Origin: Lientehia sp934351765
GTDB lineage: Bacteria > Bacillota > Clostridia > Lachnospirales > Lachnospiraceae
Length of the DNA stretch: 64,000 nucleotides
Reading direction: 5' to 3'
Assembly (NCBI RefSeq): GCF_052118925.1
Contig: NZ_JBQKGG010000008.1
Span: forward strand, 1 to 64,000
Shown: positions 16,150 through 23,134 of the stretch, in pieces
Numbering within the stretch: position 1 is the stretch's first letter
Layout of the letters: every line of letters starts with the position of its first letter
The notes under the pieces: generated by a model
The model's input: only the letters and a program-made list of their open reading frames with translations
The model's database searches: none
Told to the model about the DNA's origin: nothing
Made by a program: the position numbers and the translations under genes

Positions 16150-17222
16150 TAGTCATTCACCTCCATCATCTTTAAGAAACGGTCAAACAGATACGCCGAA
16201 TCTCTCGGTCCGGGGCATGCCTCGGGGTGGAACTGAACCGTAAAAATGTTCTTTCCCGTGTAAGCAAGACCCTCGTTTGTCTTGTCGTTGACATTCACAA
16301 ACGCCGGTACCGCAATCTTTTCATCCAGAGAATCGGTATCCACCACATAGCCATGGTTCTGGGACGAAATATAGACTCTTCCGGTGGCCAGATCCTTTAC
16401 CGGGTGGTTTCCGCCTCTGTGGCCGTACTTCATCTTATAGGTGTCTCCGCCGGTTGCCAGCGCCATGAGCTGATGACCGAGGCAGATGGCAAAGATCGGA
16501 ATATCGGTATCATAAAGCTTCCTGATCTCGGCGATGATCTCCACACACTCCTTGGGATCTCCGGGGCCGTTGGAAAGCATGATTCCGTCCGGTGCATCGG
16601 CGATGATCTCTGCCGCTGTGGTGTAAGCAGGATAAACCGTTACCCGGCAGCCGCGCTCATTTAAGGAACGGGCGATATTGCGCTTCGCCCCAAGGTCCAG
16701 AAGCGCCACTCTGGGACCGTCCCCCTCCAGCACATATTTTTCCTTACAGGTGGTCCTCCGGACAACACCGGTAGGCGTATACGCCTTGATCTTCGGAAGG
16801 ATCTCATCCAGGTCATAATTTTCATTGGTCGTGATCATTCCGTTCATGGTACCCTTTTCTCTCAGGATCTTCGTCAAAGCTCTGGTATCGATCCCGGCGA
16901 TTCCGGGAATATCATGCTTCTCCAGGAAATTCTGAATCGTATCCTCGCACCGGAAATTGCTGGGCATTCTGGAAAGCTCTCTCACGATATAGCCATCAGG
17001 CCAGGGACGTTCCGATTCCATATCTTCATAACAAATTCCATAATTACCAATCAGGGGATACGTCATTACTACTGCCTGTCCGGCATAAGAAGGGTCTGTA
17101 AGAACTTCAAGATATCCTGTCATTGAAGTATTAAAAACAATTTCACTGATGATTTCTTTTGCCGAACCGATACTGGTGCCGGAAAAGACGGTTCCATCTT
17201 CTAATATTAGAAATGCGTTCAT
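16149..17222 (-). CDS. carA: Carbamoyl-phosphate synthase, small subunit
   Basis: This 357-residue glutaminase subunit hydrolyses glutamine and channels ammonia to CarB. The C-terminal class I amidotransferase domain has the nucleophile in AICLGHQLMALATGG and the His-Glu pair in QFHPEACPGP. I start at ATG 17222 (MNAFLILEDGTVF), with AAGGAAA upstream; an upstream in-frame ATG would add 17 unlikely residues. A promoter at 17301-17329 and a small GC-rich hairpin (17254-17274) precede it. No other pyrimidine or arginine gene is in the window, so which pathway it serves is not shown. Confidence 0.97.
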   Translation of the reverse strand: MNAFLILEDGTVFSGTSIGSAKEIISEIVFNTSMTGYLEVLTDPSYAGQAVVMTYPLIGNYGICYEDMESERPWPDGYIVRELSRMPSNFRCEDTIQNFLEKHDIPGIAGIDTRALTKILREKGTMNGMITTNENYDLDEILPKIKAYTPTGVVRRTTCKEKYVLEGDGPRVALLDLGAKRNIARSLNERGCRVTVYPAYTTAAEIIADAPDGIMLSNGPGDPKECVEIIAEIRKLYDTDIPIFAICLGHQLMALATGGDTYKMKYGHRGGNHPVKDLATGRVYISSQNHGYVVDTDSLDEKIAVPAFVNVNDKTNEGLAYTGKNIFTVQFHPEACPGPRDSAYLFDRFLKMMEVND

Positions 17223-17253
17223 TAGTCCACCGTTTCCTTTCGTAGTCCTGCAA

Positions 17254-17274
17254 AATGCGCGGAAACCGCGCATT
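17254..17274 (-). promoter_or_regulatory. Hairpin in the carA leader
   Basis: AATGCGCGG and CCGCGCATT form a perfect 9-bp stem with a three-base loop between the carA promoter and its ribosome binding site. The following minus-strand sequence is only TTTTG, so it may be a weak attenuator or an RNA-stability element. No PyrR-binding loop is recognisable. Confidence 0.4.
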
Positions 17275-17300
17275 CACCAACTTAAGCTCAAATTGTAAAG

Positions 17301-17329
17301 ATTCTACCACAACGTGCTCTACAATGCAA
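17301..17329 (-). promoter_or_regulatory. Promoter of carAB
   Basis: On the minus strand TTGCAT (17329-17324) and TAGAAT (17306-17301) are separated by 17 bases, about 75 bases upstream of the carA ATG. Confidence 0.6.
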
Positions 17330-17424
17330 GCCCTTTTTCCCGGAATGTCTGCGGCGATTCCGATCTGCGACCGATTCTGTTTTTCTCCGAACCGCTGCTG
17401 TCTCATTTGCTTTTCTTATCATAG

Positions 17425-17453
17425 CACAGATCCCGGATGATTTCCATATTTTA
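17425..17453 (+). promoter_or_regulatory. Sigma-K-like promoter before sleC
   Basis: CACA at 17425-17428 and CATATTTTA at 17445-17453 are 16 bases apart, an exact match to the B. subtilis sigma-K pattern (mACm, 16-17 bases, CATAnnnTA). Transcription would begin near 17460, leaving about 22 bases to the TTG start with GGAG in between. Sigma-K acts late in the mother cell. Confidence 0.5.
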
Positions 17454-17481
17454 ATAGAAACAAACCTGTGGAGATTTTCCC

Positions 17482-18402
17482 TTGAAACTGAGACTTGCGC
17501 AGACCGATCCCGTGGACAGCGGGCAGCTTTCCGTTTCTGTCCTTTCCGCCCAGAATAATTTTCCCATATCCGGCGCCAAGGTCCGGATCACCAGAACCGG
17601 ACCGGAGGAACGGCCCGTTGAAGAGCTCCGCACCGACACCTCCGGACAGACAGAAGAGATCACCGTCGGCACACCGCCGCTGGAATACAGCATGGAGCCG
17701 GGTGAATCGCGCCCCTATGCCGAATTCACCATTACGGTCTCTGCTCCCGGCTATGAATCTCAGACTGTCGAGGGCACCGAGGTTCTCCCGGAAGCTGAGG
17801 CTCTCCAAAATATCCGTCTCCGTCCTCTGTCCGAAGACGAAGGCGCCGCTCCGGTGATCCAGATTCCCGATCATACCCTCTACGGCTTTTATCCGCCGAA
17901 GATTGCCGAACCGGAGGTAAAACCTATCGCCGAAAGCGGAAGCATTGTTTTAAGCCGCGTCGTCACACCGGAGACCATCATTGTCCACGACGGCGCTCCC
18001 ACCAATTCTTCCGCAAAAAATTATTATGTTCCTTATAAAGACTACATTAAAAATGTAGCCTCCAGCGAAATCTATGCCAACTGGCCCGAAGCTGCCATCA
18101 CCGCCAATGTGCTGGCGATCATGTCCTTCACCATGAACCGGGTCTACACGGAGTTCTACCGGAACCGTGGCTACGATTTCACCATTACCTCCTCCACGGC
18201 CTACGATCACAAGTGGATCTACGGACGCAATATCTTTGAAAGCATCTCTGTCATCGTTGACGAGATCTTCAGCGATTACCTCTCCCGGCCCGATGTCAAA
18301 CAGCCGATCCTCACCCAGTACTGCGACGGACGGCAGGTTTCATGCCCCGGCTGGATGACCTTATGGGAAAGGAACTGTATTTTTTTCTGTCATACGAACT
18401 GA
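17482..18402 (+). CDS. sleC: Spore cortex-lytic enzyme SleC, 5' part (interrupted)
   Basis: Residues 1-293 match the N-terminal two-thirds of clostridial SleC, the enzyme that degrades spore cortex peptidoglycan on germination: an N-terminal pro-region (SGQLSVSVLSAQNNFPISGA), the conserved YVPYKDYIKNVASSEIY block, and SSTAYDHKWIYGRNIF near residue 250. The frame then leaves the family at WMT (18360), reads 13 foreign residues and stops at 18402. Removing the 4,393-bp element rejoins it in frame with the part at 22754. The TTG start has GGAG eight bases upstream; a GTG at 17512 is an alternative. Without excision the product lacks its peptidoglycan-binding domain. Confidence 0.9.
   Translation: MKLRLAQTDPVDSGQLSVSVLSAQNNFPISGAKVRITRTGPEERPVEELRTDTSGQTEEITVGTPPLEYSMEPGESRPYAEFTITVSAPGYESQTVEGTEVLPEAEALQNIRLRPLSEDEGAAPVIQIPDHTLYGFYPPKIAEPEVKPIAESGSIVLSRVVTPETIIVHDGAPTNSSAKNYYVPYKDYIKNVASSEIYANWPEAAITANVLAIMSFTMNRVYTEFYRNRGYDFTITSSTAYDHKWIYGRNIFESISVIVDEIFSDYLSRPDVKQPILTQYCDGRQVSCPGWMTLWERNCIFFCHTN
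18339..18374. other. Left attachment site (attL) of the sleC element
   Basis: The shared core GGATGACC is at 18353-18360. The left arm (18339-18354) is sleC sequence; the right arm (18359-18374, CCTTATGGGAAAGGAA) is element sequence and mirrors the element arm at the right end in 14 of 16 bases. The centre is ATGA (18355-18358), with TG as the likely crossover dinucleotide. Confidence 0.8.
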
Positions 18403-18410
18403 ATTTTTTC

Positions 18411-18438
18411 TTTACATTTTCCAAGATTGTGCTAAAAT
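18411..18438 (+). promoter_or_regulatory. Promoter of tRNA-Ala
   Basis: TTTACA (18411-18416) and TAAAAT (18433-18438) are 16 bases apart and lie 12 bases before the tRNA. It lies inside the element, so the tRNA gene is self-contained. Confidence 0.65.
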
Positions 18439-18450
18439 AAATAAGCGTGA

Positions 18451-18523
18451 GGGGCATTAGCGCAGTTGGGAGCGCGCAACATTCGCATTGTTGAGGCCAG
18501 GGGTTCGAATCCCCTATGCTCCA
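18451..18523 (+). tRNA. tRNA-Ala (anticodon CGC)
   Basis: A complete 73-nt cloverleaf. The acceptor stem pairs GGGGCAT with ATGCTCC and includes the G3-U70 pair that identifies alanine tRNAs. The D stem is GCGC/GCGC, the anticodon stem CAACA/TGTTG with loop TTCGCAT (anticodon CGC, reading GCG), and the T arm AGGGG-TTCGAAT-CCCCT. CCA is not encoded. It has its own promoter and terminator and lies inside the sleC element. A tRNA-Ala(TGC) elsewhere could normally also read GCG, so this copy may not be essential. Confidence 0.95.
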
Positions 18524-18532
18524 TATGGAAAA

Positions 18533-18565
18533 AGCTCGGAAAATCAATGGTTTCCGGGCTTTTTT
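18533..18565. terminator. Bidirectional terminator between tRNA-Ala and the element operon
   Basis: AGCTCGGAAA pairs with TTTCCGGGCT (one mismatch or wobble). Six T follow on the plus strand and five on the minus strand, so it can end both the tRNA transcript and the converging four-gene transcript. Confidence 0.75.
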
Positions 18566-18584
18566 GATTCTTTCCGGTTCTTTT

Positions 18585-18986
18585 CTACCGTGCCAGCAGT
18601 GCGTTTACAAATGCCAGATAGCAGGCGAAGTCTCCCATGGCCTTCCGGTTATTGGTGTCATCCTCCTCATATCCCAGCTGTTCCCGCCAGGCGGCCTCTT
18701 TTCCCTGCTGCCGTTCATACCGTGCAAGCATGTTCAGATGGGTGATTACTGAATTATGACAGGAGGTACGTCCGGGATCCTGCTCCGTGCGCTCTTTGGG
18801 ACTCAACAGGCTCCAGCCTGCACGGATTGCCGCATAACGGACGGCTGTTTCCAGAAGCTCCTCATAAAGCTCCTGTCCATCCGCATCCGAACCGATCTCC
18901 GAAAGCAGCTCCTTATGTAATTGTTCCATTTCCAATCCTGTCAATGCCTTTGGTTTTGTCTGATACTCTTCTATGGTTCCGTTCAT
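18585..18986 (-). CDS. Unknown protein, 133 residues, element cargo
   Basis: A soluble, mostly helical, acidic protein with no signal peptide or membrane segment. I start at MNGTIEEYQTKP (ATG 18986), which has GAGAGG upstream, and not at an upstream ATG that would overlap the preceding gene. It is rich in Leu, Glu and Tyr and contains the stretch RTSCHNSVITHLNMLARYER. I do not recognise a family. It begins 19 bases after the stop of the 179-residue gene and is the last gene of a minus-strand run that starts with the thioredoxin reductase-like gene. Nothing in it suggests a role in excision. Confidence 0.75.
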   Translation of the reverse strand: MNGTIEEYQTKPKALTGLEMEQLHKELLSEIGSDADGQELYEELLETAVRYAAIRAGWSLLSPKERTEQDPGRTSCHNSVITHLNMLARYERQQGKEAAWREQLGYEEDDTNNRKAMGDFACYLAFVNALLAR

Positions 18987-19005
18987 ACTTTCTGCCTCTC
19001 TTTTC

Positions 19006-19545
19006 TTAAAATCCGAAATCCTCATAATCTTCCGGCAGGAACCGATGATAAATAATATGACAGCCTTCGTCCTTAAAACAGTAATAGTAGCGGTCATCTC
19101 TGCCACGGAACCGGATCAGGATATCAAACTCGCCGTTATTCACCGGCTCCACCTCACAGGCTTCATCCCAGGATTTAAAAAACGCCGTTATCTGCTCCAA
19201 TGTAATATCATGGCGGCTGAGAAGTGCCACCAGCTGCTCAATGAATTCATTTTTCGCTTTCTGCTCATGGACATACTCCGAAGCTTCCGGTGATAAATGA
19301 AAGCAGAACCGTTCTGCCTTATGAGTCACGGTCGTCTTCCCCAGCCGCTCACCGGACGCGTCCGAAAATCCGATCAGTGCCTCCTGCATTTCCTCCGCTG
19401 AAAACTGTGCCGCAAAAAAGTGGTTTAAGGTCGATAAGGGATAATATAACCGGATCTCTTCCTTTCGGTATCCCAGCTTTGCCTGCTCCTCTGCCACCAG
19501 ATCCGTCAGGCTTTCTTCCAGTCTTTGATATGCTGTCTCATACAT
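19006..19545 (-). CDS. Unknown protein, 179 residues, element cargo
   Basis: A soluble acidic protein, MYETAYQRLEESLTDLV at the start, with no signal peptide or membrane segments. The C-terminal half has many aromatic residues (DDRYYYCF, IIYHRFLPEDYEDF). It may belong to a clostridial domain of unknown function such as DUF3877, but this is from memory and uncertain. It stands about 31 bases downstream of the DNA glycosylase gene and is probably co-transcribed with it and with the 133-residue gene. Function unknown. Confidence 0.75.
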   Translation of the reverse strand: MYETAYQRLEESLTDLVAEEQAKLGYRKEEIRLYYPLSTLNHFFAAQFSAEEMQEALIGFSDASGERLGKTTVTHKAERFCFHLSPEASEYVHEQKAKNEFIEQLVALLSRHDITLEQITAFFKSWDEACEVEPVNNGEFDILIRFRGRDDRYYYCFKDEGCHIIYHRFLPEDYEDFGF

Positions 19546-19576
19546 GGTCGTTCTCCTTATTTCAAACCGTCCTGTA

Positions 19577-20251
19577 TCATTTTATCGTCTGCCGCTGCCT
19601 TCCCGGATTTTTCGGCTTATAATCCCGCATGCCGGGAACCGCACCGCCGGAAACTGCCCACAGATATAAGCTTGCCGTGCTGCAGTACGGGCTGAACCGC
19701 CTCCGGTATTTCTCAAAAAGCTTCCGGTCAATGGCTCGATGATGATATACCATGCGCAGCCCCCGCTGAATAGCAAGATCATCATAGCTGAAAATATCCG
19801 GCCGCTGCAGGCAGAACAGTAAAATCATCTCCGCCGTCCAGACACCGATTCCTTTTAATGTACTCAGTGACCGGATCGCCGCTTCATCGTCCATCCGGCA
19901 GACCGCCTCCGGGTCAAACTCCCCGCTTTTCACCTTTTCCGCGAAATCACAGATGTATTCCGCCTTTCGAAAGGTAATTCCAAGGGACTGAAGCTTCGGA
20001 ATGCCCGCATCCAGAAGTGTTTCCGCATTCACCTCGCCCAGTGCGTCCTGCATCCGTCCCCAGATCGTCGCCTGGGCCTTTGTGGAAATCTGCTGGCCGA
20101 CGATGTGATGGACCACCGAGGATACCAGATCCGGATCTGCTTCCCGCCGGATCATTCCAATCTGATCGATCACCGCACAAAGCCTGGAATCTTTCTTTCG
20201 AAGGTAAGAAAGCTCTGTCTCGCCGTATTCAAAATATTGTTTCTCTGCCAT
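19577..20251 (-). CDS. HhH-GPD family DNA-3-methyladenine glycosylase (AlkA/MagIII-like)
   Basis: A 224-residue base-excision-repair glycosylase of the helix-hairpin-helix GPD superfamily, expected to remove alkylated purines from DNA. HIVGQQISTKAQATIWGRM is the conserved entry helix, LSTLKGIGVWTAEMILLF the helix-hairpin-helix, and the Asp in the following YDDLAIQRG is the catalytic position. I start at MAEKQYFEYG (ATG 20251) because GAGG lies nine bases upstream; longer starts at 20275 and 20374 are possible. It sits ten-odd bases from the thioredoxin reductase-like gene, inside the element. It looks like ordinary chromosomal cargo, not an excision factor. Confidence 0.88.
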   Translation of the reverse strand: MAEKQYFEYGETELSYLRKKDSRLCAVIDQIGMIRREADPDLVSSVVHHIVGQQISTKAQATIWGRMQDALGEVNAETLLDAGIPKLQSLGITFRKAEYICDFAEKVKSGEFDPEAVCRMDDEAAIRSLSTLKGIGVWTAEMILLFCLQRPDIFSYDDLAIQRGLRMVYHHRAIDRKLFEKYRRRFSPYCSTASLYLWAVSGGAVPGMRDYKPKNPGRQRQTIK

Positions 20252-20383
20252 GCTCCGTTCCTCTTTTGAATTCATTTGCCTTCGCAGATACCGGATTACT
20301 CTGCACTGCCTGCCCTTCGTATCTTCCATATCATAGCAGAAATACGGGAGTTTTTCCAGATGAAGTTTTCTCAACTGCTCCCA

Positions 20384-21310
20384 TTATCCCAGTTCCTCTG
20401 TCATCGCTGCGGCGGCGGCCGCTCCGTCTCCGACGGCAGTTGTCACCTGGCGAACCTGCTTTTTTCGCACATCACCAGCAGCATAGACCAGTGGAAATCC
20501 CAGGTTTCCGGTTTCATCGGTGAGCAAATATCCATTTTTATCGGTCGGAAGCTGCCCTTTTAAAAATGAGGTTTCCGGCTCATAGCCTGCAAATACAAAT
20601 ACACCGATTCCGGTTTCGGACGATACGGAATGAAGGATTCTGCTTTTCTGATCGCGATACCACAGCTTTGTCACCAGCTCATTGCCCTCTGCCCGGACTG
20701 CCTCACACTGAAACAGTACTGTGATATTCTCATGTTTTATGACCTGTTTTGCCAGTGCCTCCGGACAGGAAAACCGGTCACGGCGGATCAGCATGGTCAC
20801 ATGGCTGGCAAACCTGGTCAAAAACAGACTTTCCTGCACAGCAGACAGCCCGCCGCCGATCACAACCACCGGCTTTCCTTTATAAAATGCCCCGTCACAG
20901 ACGGCACAATAGGAAACACCTTTTCCGGTAAACTCGGTTTCTCCCTCGAATCCGACCCGTTTTGGATGTGAACCGGACGCGATCAGAAGCCCACGGCTCC
21001 GCAGGATTTCTTTTCCTGTTTCCACCTGTTTCTCTTCCCCATTTACCGAAGCCTTCTTTACCTCAGCCTGAAGAAACTCCGCTCCGAACTGCGCGGCCTG
21101 CCGCTTCATCACGTTTGTCAGCTCTGCTCCGGAGATTCGCTCAATCCCCGGATAATTTACCACCTCGTCCGTCAGTGCGATCTGTCCGCCGAAGTATTGC
21201 TTTTCCAGTACCAGAACCCGCTTTTTGGCACGCGCCAGATACATGGCTCCGGTCAGTCCCGCCGGGCCGCCGCCGATCACGATCACATCATACCTCTTCT
21301 GATTTTCCAT
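20384..21310 (-). CDS. trxB: Thioredoxin reductase-like flavoprotein
   Basis: A 308-residue FAD/NAD(P)H-dependent disulfide reductase of the TrxB family. It has the FAD motif GGGPAGLTGAMY (about residues 13-24), the redox pair CAVC in SYCAVCDGAFYKG (about 135), the NAD(P)H motif GGGLSAVQE (about 155) and the C-terminal FAD motif VYAAGDVRKK (about 279). Length and order are normal. No thioredoxin gene is beside it, so the partner may be elsewhere, and it may be one of several TrxB-like proteins. It is the first gene of the minus-strand run in the element and is divergent from the recombinase. Confidence 0.88.
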   Translation of the reverse strand: MENQKRYDVIVIGGGPAGLTGAMYLARAKKRVLVLEKQYFGGQIALTDEVVNYPGIERISGAELTNVMKRQAAQFGAEFLQAEVKKASVNGEEKQVETGKEILRSRGLLIASGSHPKRVGFEGETEFTGKGVSYCAVCDGAFYKGKPVVVIGGGLSAVQESLFLTRFASHVTMLIRRDRFSCPEALAKQVIKHENITVLFQCEAVRAEGNELVTKLWYRDQKSRILHSVSSETGIGVFVFAGYEPETSFLKGQLPTDKNGYLLTDETGNLGFPLVYAAGDVRKKQVRQVTTAVGDGAAAAAAMTEELG

Positions 21311-21396
21311 TTTTCTGCACTCCTGTTCTGATTTGTTGCCGGATTACCCTCTCAGTATGTGCAGATTTGTTCCGGTCTTGCATACAGATAGAAAAA

Positions 21397-22779
21397 ATGC
21401 ATTTGTTCAAAATCATGTCAAACCAGATTTCTCCAACCACCTCTTCCCATTCAGATGCAGCACGCACCGCCGCCCTCTATATCCGGGTTTCCACCCAGGA
21501 ACAGGCAGAGCTTTCCCCGGAATCACAGAAACGGCTGCTGCTCGACTATGCCGCCGCCCATGGCCTTTCCGTCCCGGAGGAATACATTTTTACGGAAAGT
21601 GTTTCCGGACGACGGGCAGATAAACGCCCGAAATTTCAGGAGATGATCGCCCTGGCGAAGCACCATGCATTTCAGGTGATCCTGGTCTGGAAATATTCCA
21701 GGTTTGCCAGAAATCAGGAGGAAAGCATTGTCTATAAAAACCGCCTGAAACGGGATGGCGTGGAGGTGGTCAGCATCAGTGAACCCTCTTTATCCGGCCC
21801 CTTCGGAAGCCTGATCGAACGGATTATTGAATGGATGGACGAATATTATTCGATCCGCCTGTCAGGCGATGTATTCCGCGGCATGAGTGAGCGGGCGCGA
21901 AACGGCGGACATCAGGCCCGGGCACCGCTCGGCTACCGGCTCTCCGTCCCCGGAGGCACACTTCTTCCGACGGAACCGGAGGCCGGTCTGGTACGGCGGA
22001 TCTTTGAAGAATTTCTGGAACAGAAAAAAAGCCCCCGCCGGATTGCAGAAGCCTTAAACCGGGAAGGACTTCGTACCGGCTCCGGCGGAGCCTTTGAATC
22101 GCGGGCTGTCCGTTATCTCTTATCCAATCCCGCCTATGCCGGGATTCTTTGCTGGAACCGCCGGGGAAATACCGGTGCTTCCAAAAACGCGCCGGAGGAT
22201 TGGATCTGGGCAGATGCAGCTTTTCCGCCGCTGATTTCCAGAGAAGCCTTTTTCCGCGCCCAGGCACGGCTAAATACCGGTTCTCCCGGACACAGACCTC
22301 AGACATCCGCCGCAGCTTCCCGTTCCTGGCTCTCCGGATTTGTGAAATGCAGTGCCTGCGGACGCTCTCTGGCAATTTCCTCTCACAAAGGCTCCCGCGG
22401 GCAGATCTACCGAAGCCTCCAGTGCTGCGGCTATCTGAAAGGCCGCTGTCCTATTTCTCATCAGATCAGCGAACGGGCACTCTGCACCATGATCCGGACG
22501 GCACTTTCAGAAGAGCAGAAAGCAGGAACTCTCCCGGAGGCACTGCTGCCACTCCGGGTGGTTCCTGCTGCTGTACCTTCCTTATTCTCAGAACCGGAAG
22601 GCCGTCTTATCCGTATGTTTTATGGTTCCATCGTCTATGATGCCGGGCACCAAACCGTATCCCTAACCGAATCCACTGCCGCATCAAGTGATACATTCTC
22701 ATTTGGAAACTTTTTCTCTGATAAAAACCGATTCCTTCCCTATAAGGATGACCCAGTGGGGCTCGAAGGCTCTCGGTGA
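21397..22779 (+). CDS. Serine recombinase of the sleC element (SpoIVCA-like)
   Basis: A 460-residue recombinase (454 if the ATG at 21415 is used; neither has a clear ribosome binding site). The N-terminal resolvase domain starts with LYIRVSTQEQ, whose Ser is the nucleophile (about residue 32), and carries LVWKYSRFARN. A Recombinase domain follows (APLGYRL, then IAEALNREGLRTGSGG and VRYLLSNPAYAGI), then a zinc ribbon (CSACG near 317 and CCGYLKGRC near 346-354). I see no long coiled-coil insertion such as directs phage integrases, which might allow action in both directions. The last ten codons lie at or beyond the core, in the sleC half of attR, so the excised circle would encode a different tail. 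Confidence 0.92.
   Translation: MHLFKIMSNQISPTTSSHSDAARTAALYIRVSTQEQAELSPESQKRLLLDYAAAHGLSVPEEYIFTESVSGRRADKRPKFQEMIALAKHHAFQVILVWKYSRFARNQEESIVYKNRLKRDGVEVVSISEPSLSGPFGSLIERIIEWMDEYYSIRLSGDVFRGMSERARNGGHQARAPLGYRLSVPGGTLLPTEPEAGLVRRIFEEFLEQKKSPRRIAEALNREGLRTGSGGAFESRAVRYLLSNPAYAGILCWNRRGNTGASKNAPEDWIWADAAFPPLISREAFFRAQARLNTGSPGHRPQTSAAASRSWLSGFVKCSACGRSLAISSHKGSRGQIYRSLQCCGYLKGRCPISHQISERALCTMIRTALSEEQKAGTLPEALLPLRVVPAAVPSLFSEPEGRLIRMFYGSIVYDAGHQTVSLTESTAASSDTFSFGNFFSDKNRFLPYKDDPVGLEGSR
22732..22767. other. Right attachment site (attR) of the sleC element
   Basis: The core GGATGACC is at 22746-22753. The left arm (22732-22747, TTCCTTCCCTATAAGG) is element sequence; the right arm (22752-22767) is sleC sequence. 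It overlaps the 3' end of the recombinase gene. Confidence 0.8.
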
Positions 22780-23134
22780 CCAGGGCTACTCAGCGATCCG
22801 GATTCTCCGAAACTACTACGGACAGGATCTTTATATTAACTCGGCAGAGCAGATCTCCGGAATTCCCTCGTCCTGGCCCGGTGAAGATCTCACCATCGGC
22901 TCCAGCGGCCAGAAGGTTCTTCAGCTTCAGGAGCAGTTAAACACCGTTGCCAGCGTGTACTATGCCATTCCCTCTTTGACGCCGGACGGGATCTACGGCG
23001 AAGCAACCGCCAATTCCGTCCGCGCCTTTCAGTCGGTATTCGGTCTTTCTCAGACCGGCGTGACCGATTTCCGTACCTGGTATAAGATCTCGGAAATCTA
23101 TGTGGCCGTTTCCCGGATCGCGGAGCTGAACTGA
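22746..23134 (+). CDS. sleC: Spore cortex-lytic enzyme SleC, 3' part (interrupted)
   Basis: From the core onward the frame reads MTQWGSKALGDQGYSAIRIL and ends in AVSRIAELN, the C-terminal part of SleC. It includes a peptidoglycan-binding type 1 domain (DLTIGSSGQKVLQLQEQL through DGIYGEATANSVRAFQ), which targets the enzyme to the cortex. Joined to the part ending at 18360 it gives 419 residues, as in C. difficile and C. perfringens SleC (about 420-440). In the interrupted state it has no ribosome binding site of its own, although the frame is open upstream to 22688. Its stop directly abuts the convergent phoR stop. Confidence 0.9.

Larger units (their letters stand above)
18361..22753. mobile_element. 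sleC-interrupting element, 4,393 bp, serine recombinase type
   Basis: The element is bounded by direct copies of GGATGACC (18353-18360 and 22746-22753) and lies inside one codon-contiguous gene, sleC. It carries tRNA-Ala(CGC), a minus-strand run of four genes (thioredoxin reductase-like, DNA glycosylase, two unknown), and a plus-strand serine recombinase that ends exactly at the right boundary. Exact removal joins ACC (Thr293) to CAG (Gln294) and gives an uninterrupted 419-codon sleC, the normal length for the family. There are no phage structural or conjugation genes. By analogy with skin in sigK it may excise in the mother cell; it could also be a stable insertion. Confidence 0.88.

Noticed and set aside
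18451..18523. tRNA-Ala as the attachment site of the element
   Set aside because: The tRNA lies about 90 bases inside the left boundary, its 3' end is not duplicated at 22,750, and the direct repeat is in sleC codons.
21361..21420. Mother-cell (sigma-E) promoter for the recombinase
   Set aside because: CATACAGA at 21381 resembles the sigma-E -10, but no matching -35 is found at the right distance and the start codons lack a ribosome binding site, so I do not claim it.
17482..23134. Assembly error or simple frameshift as the reason for the broken sleC
   Set aside because: The break has a duplicated core, dyad att arms and a recombinase ending exactly at the boundary, and rejoining is in frame at the conserved residue. 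This fits insertion.
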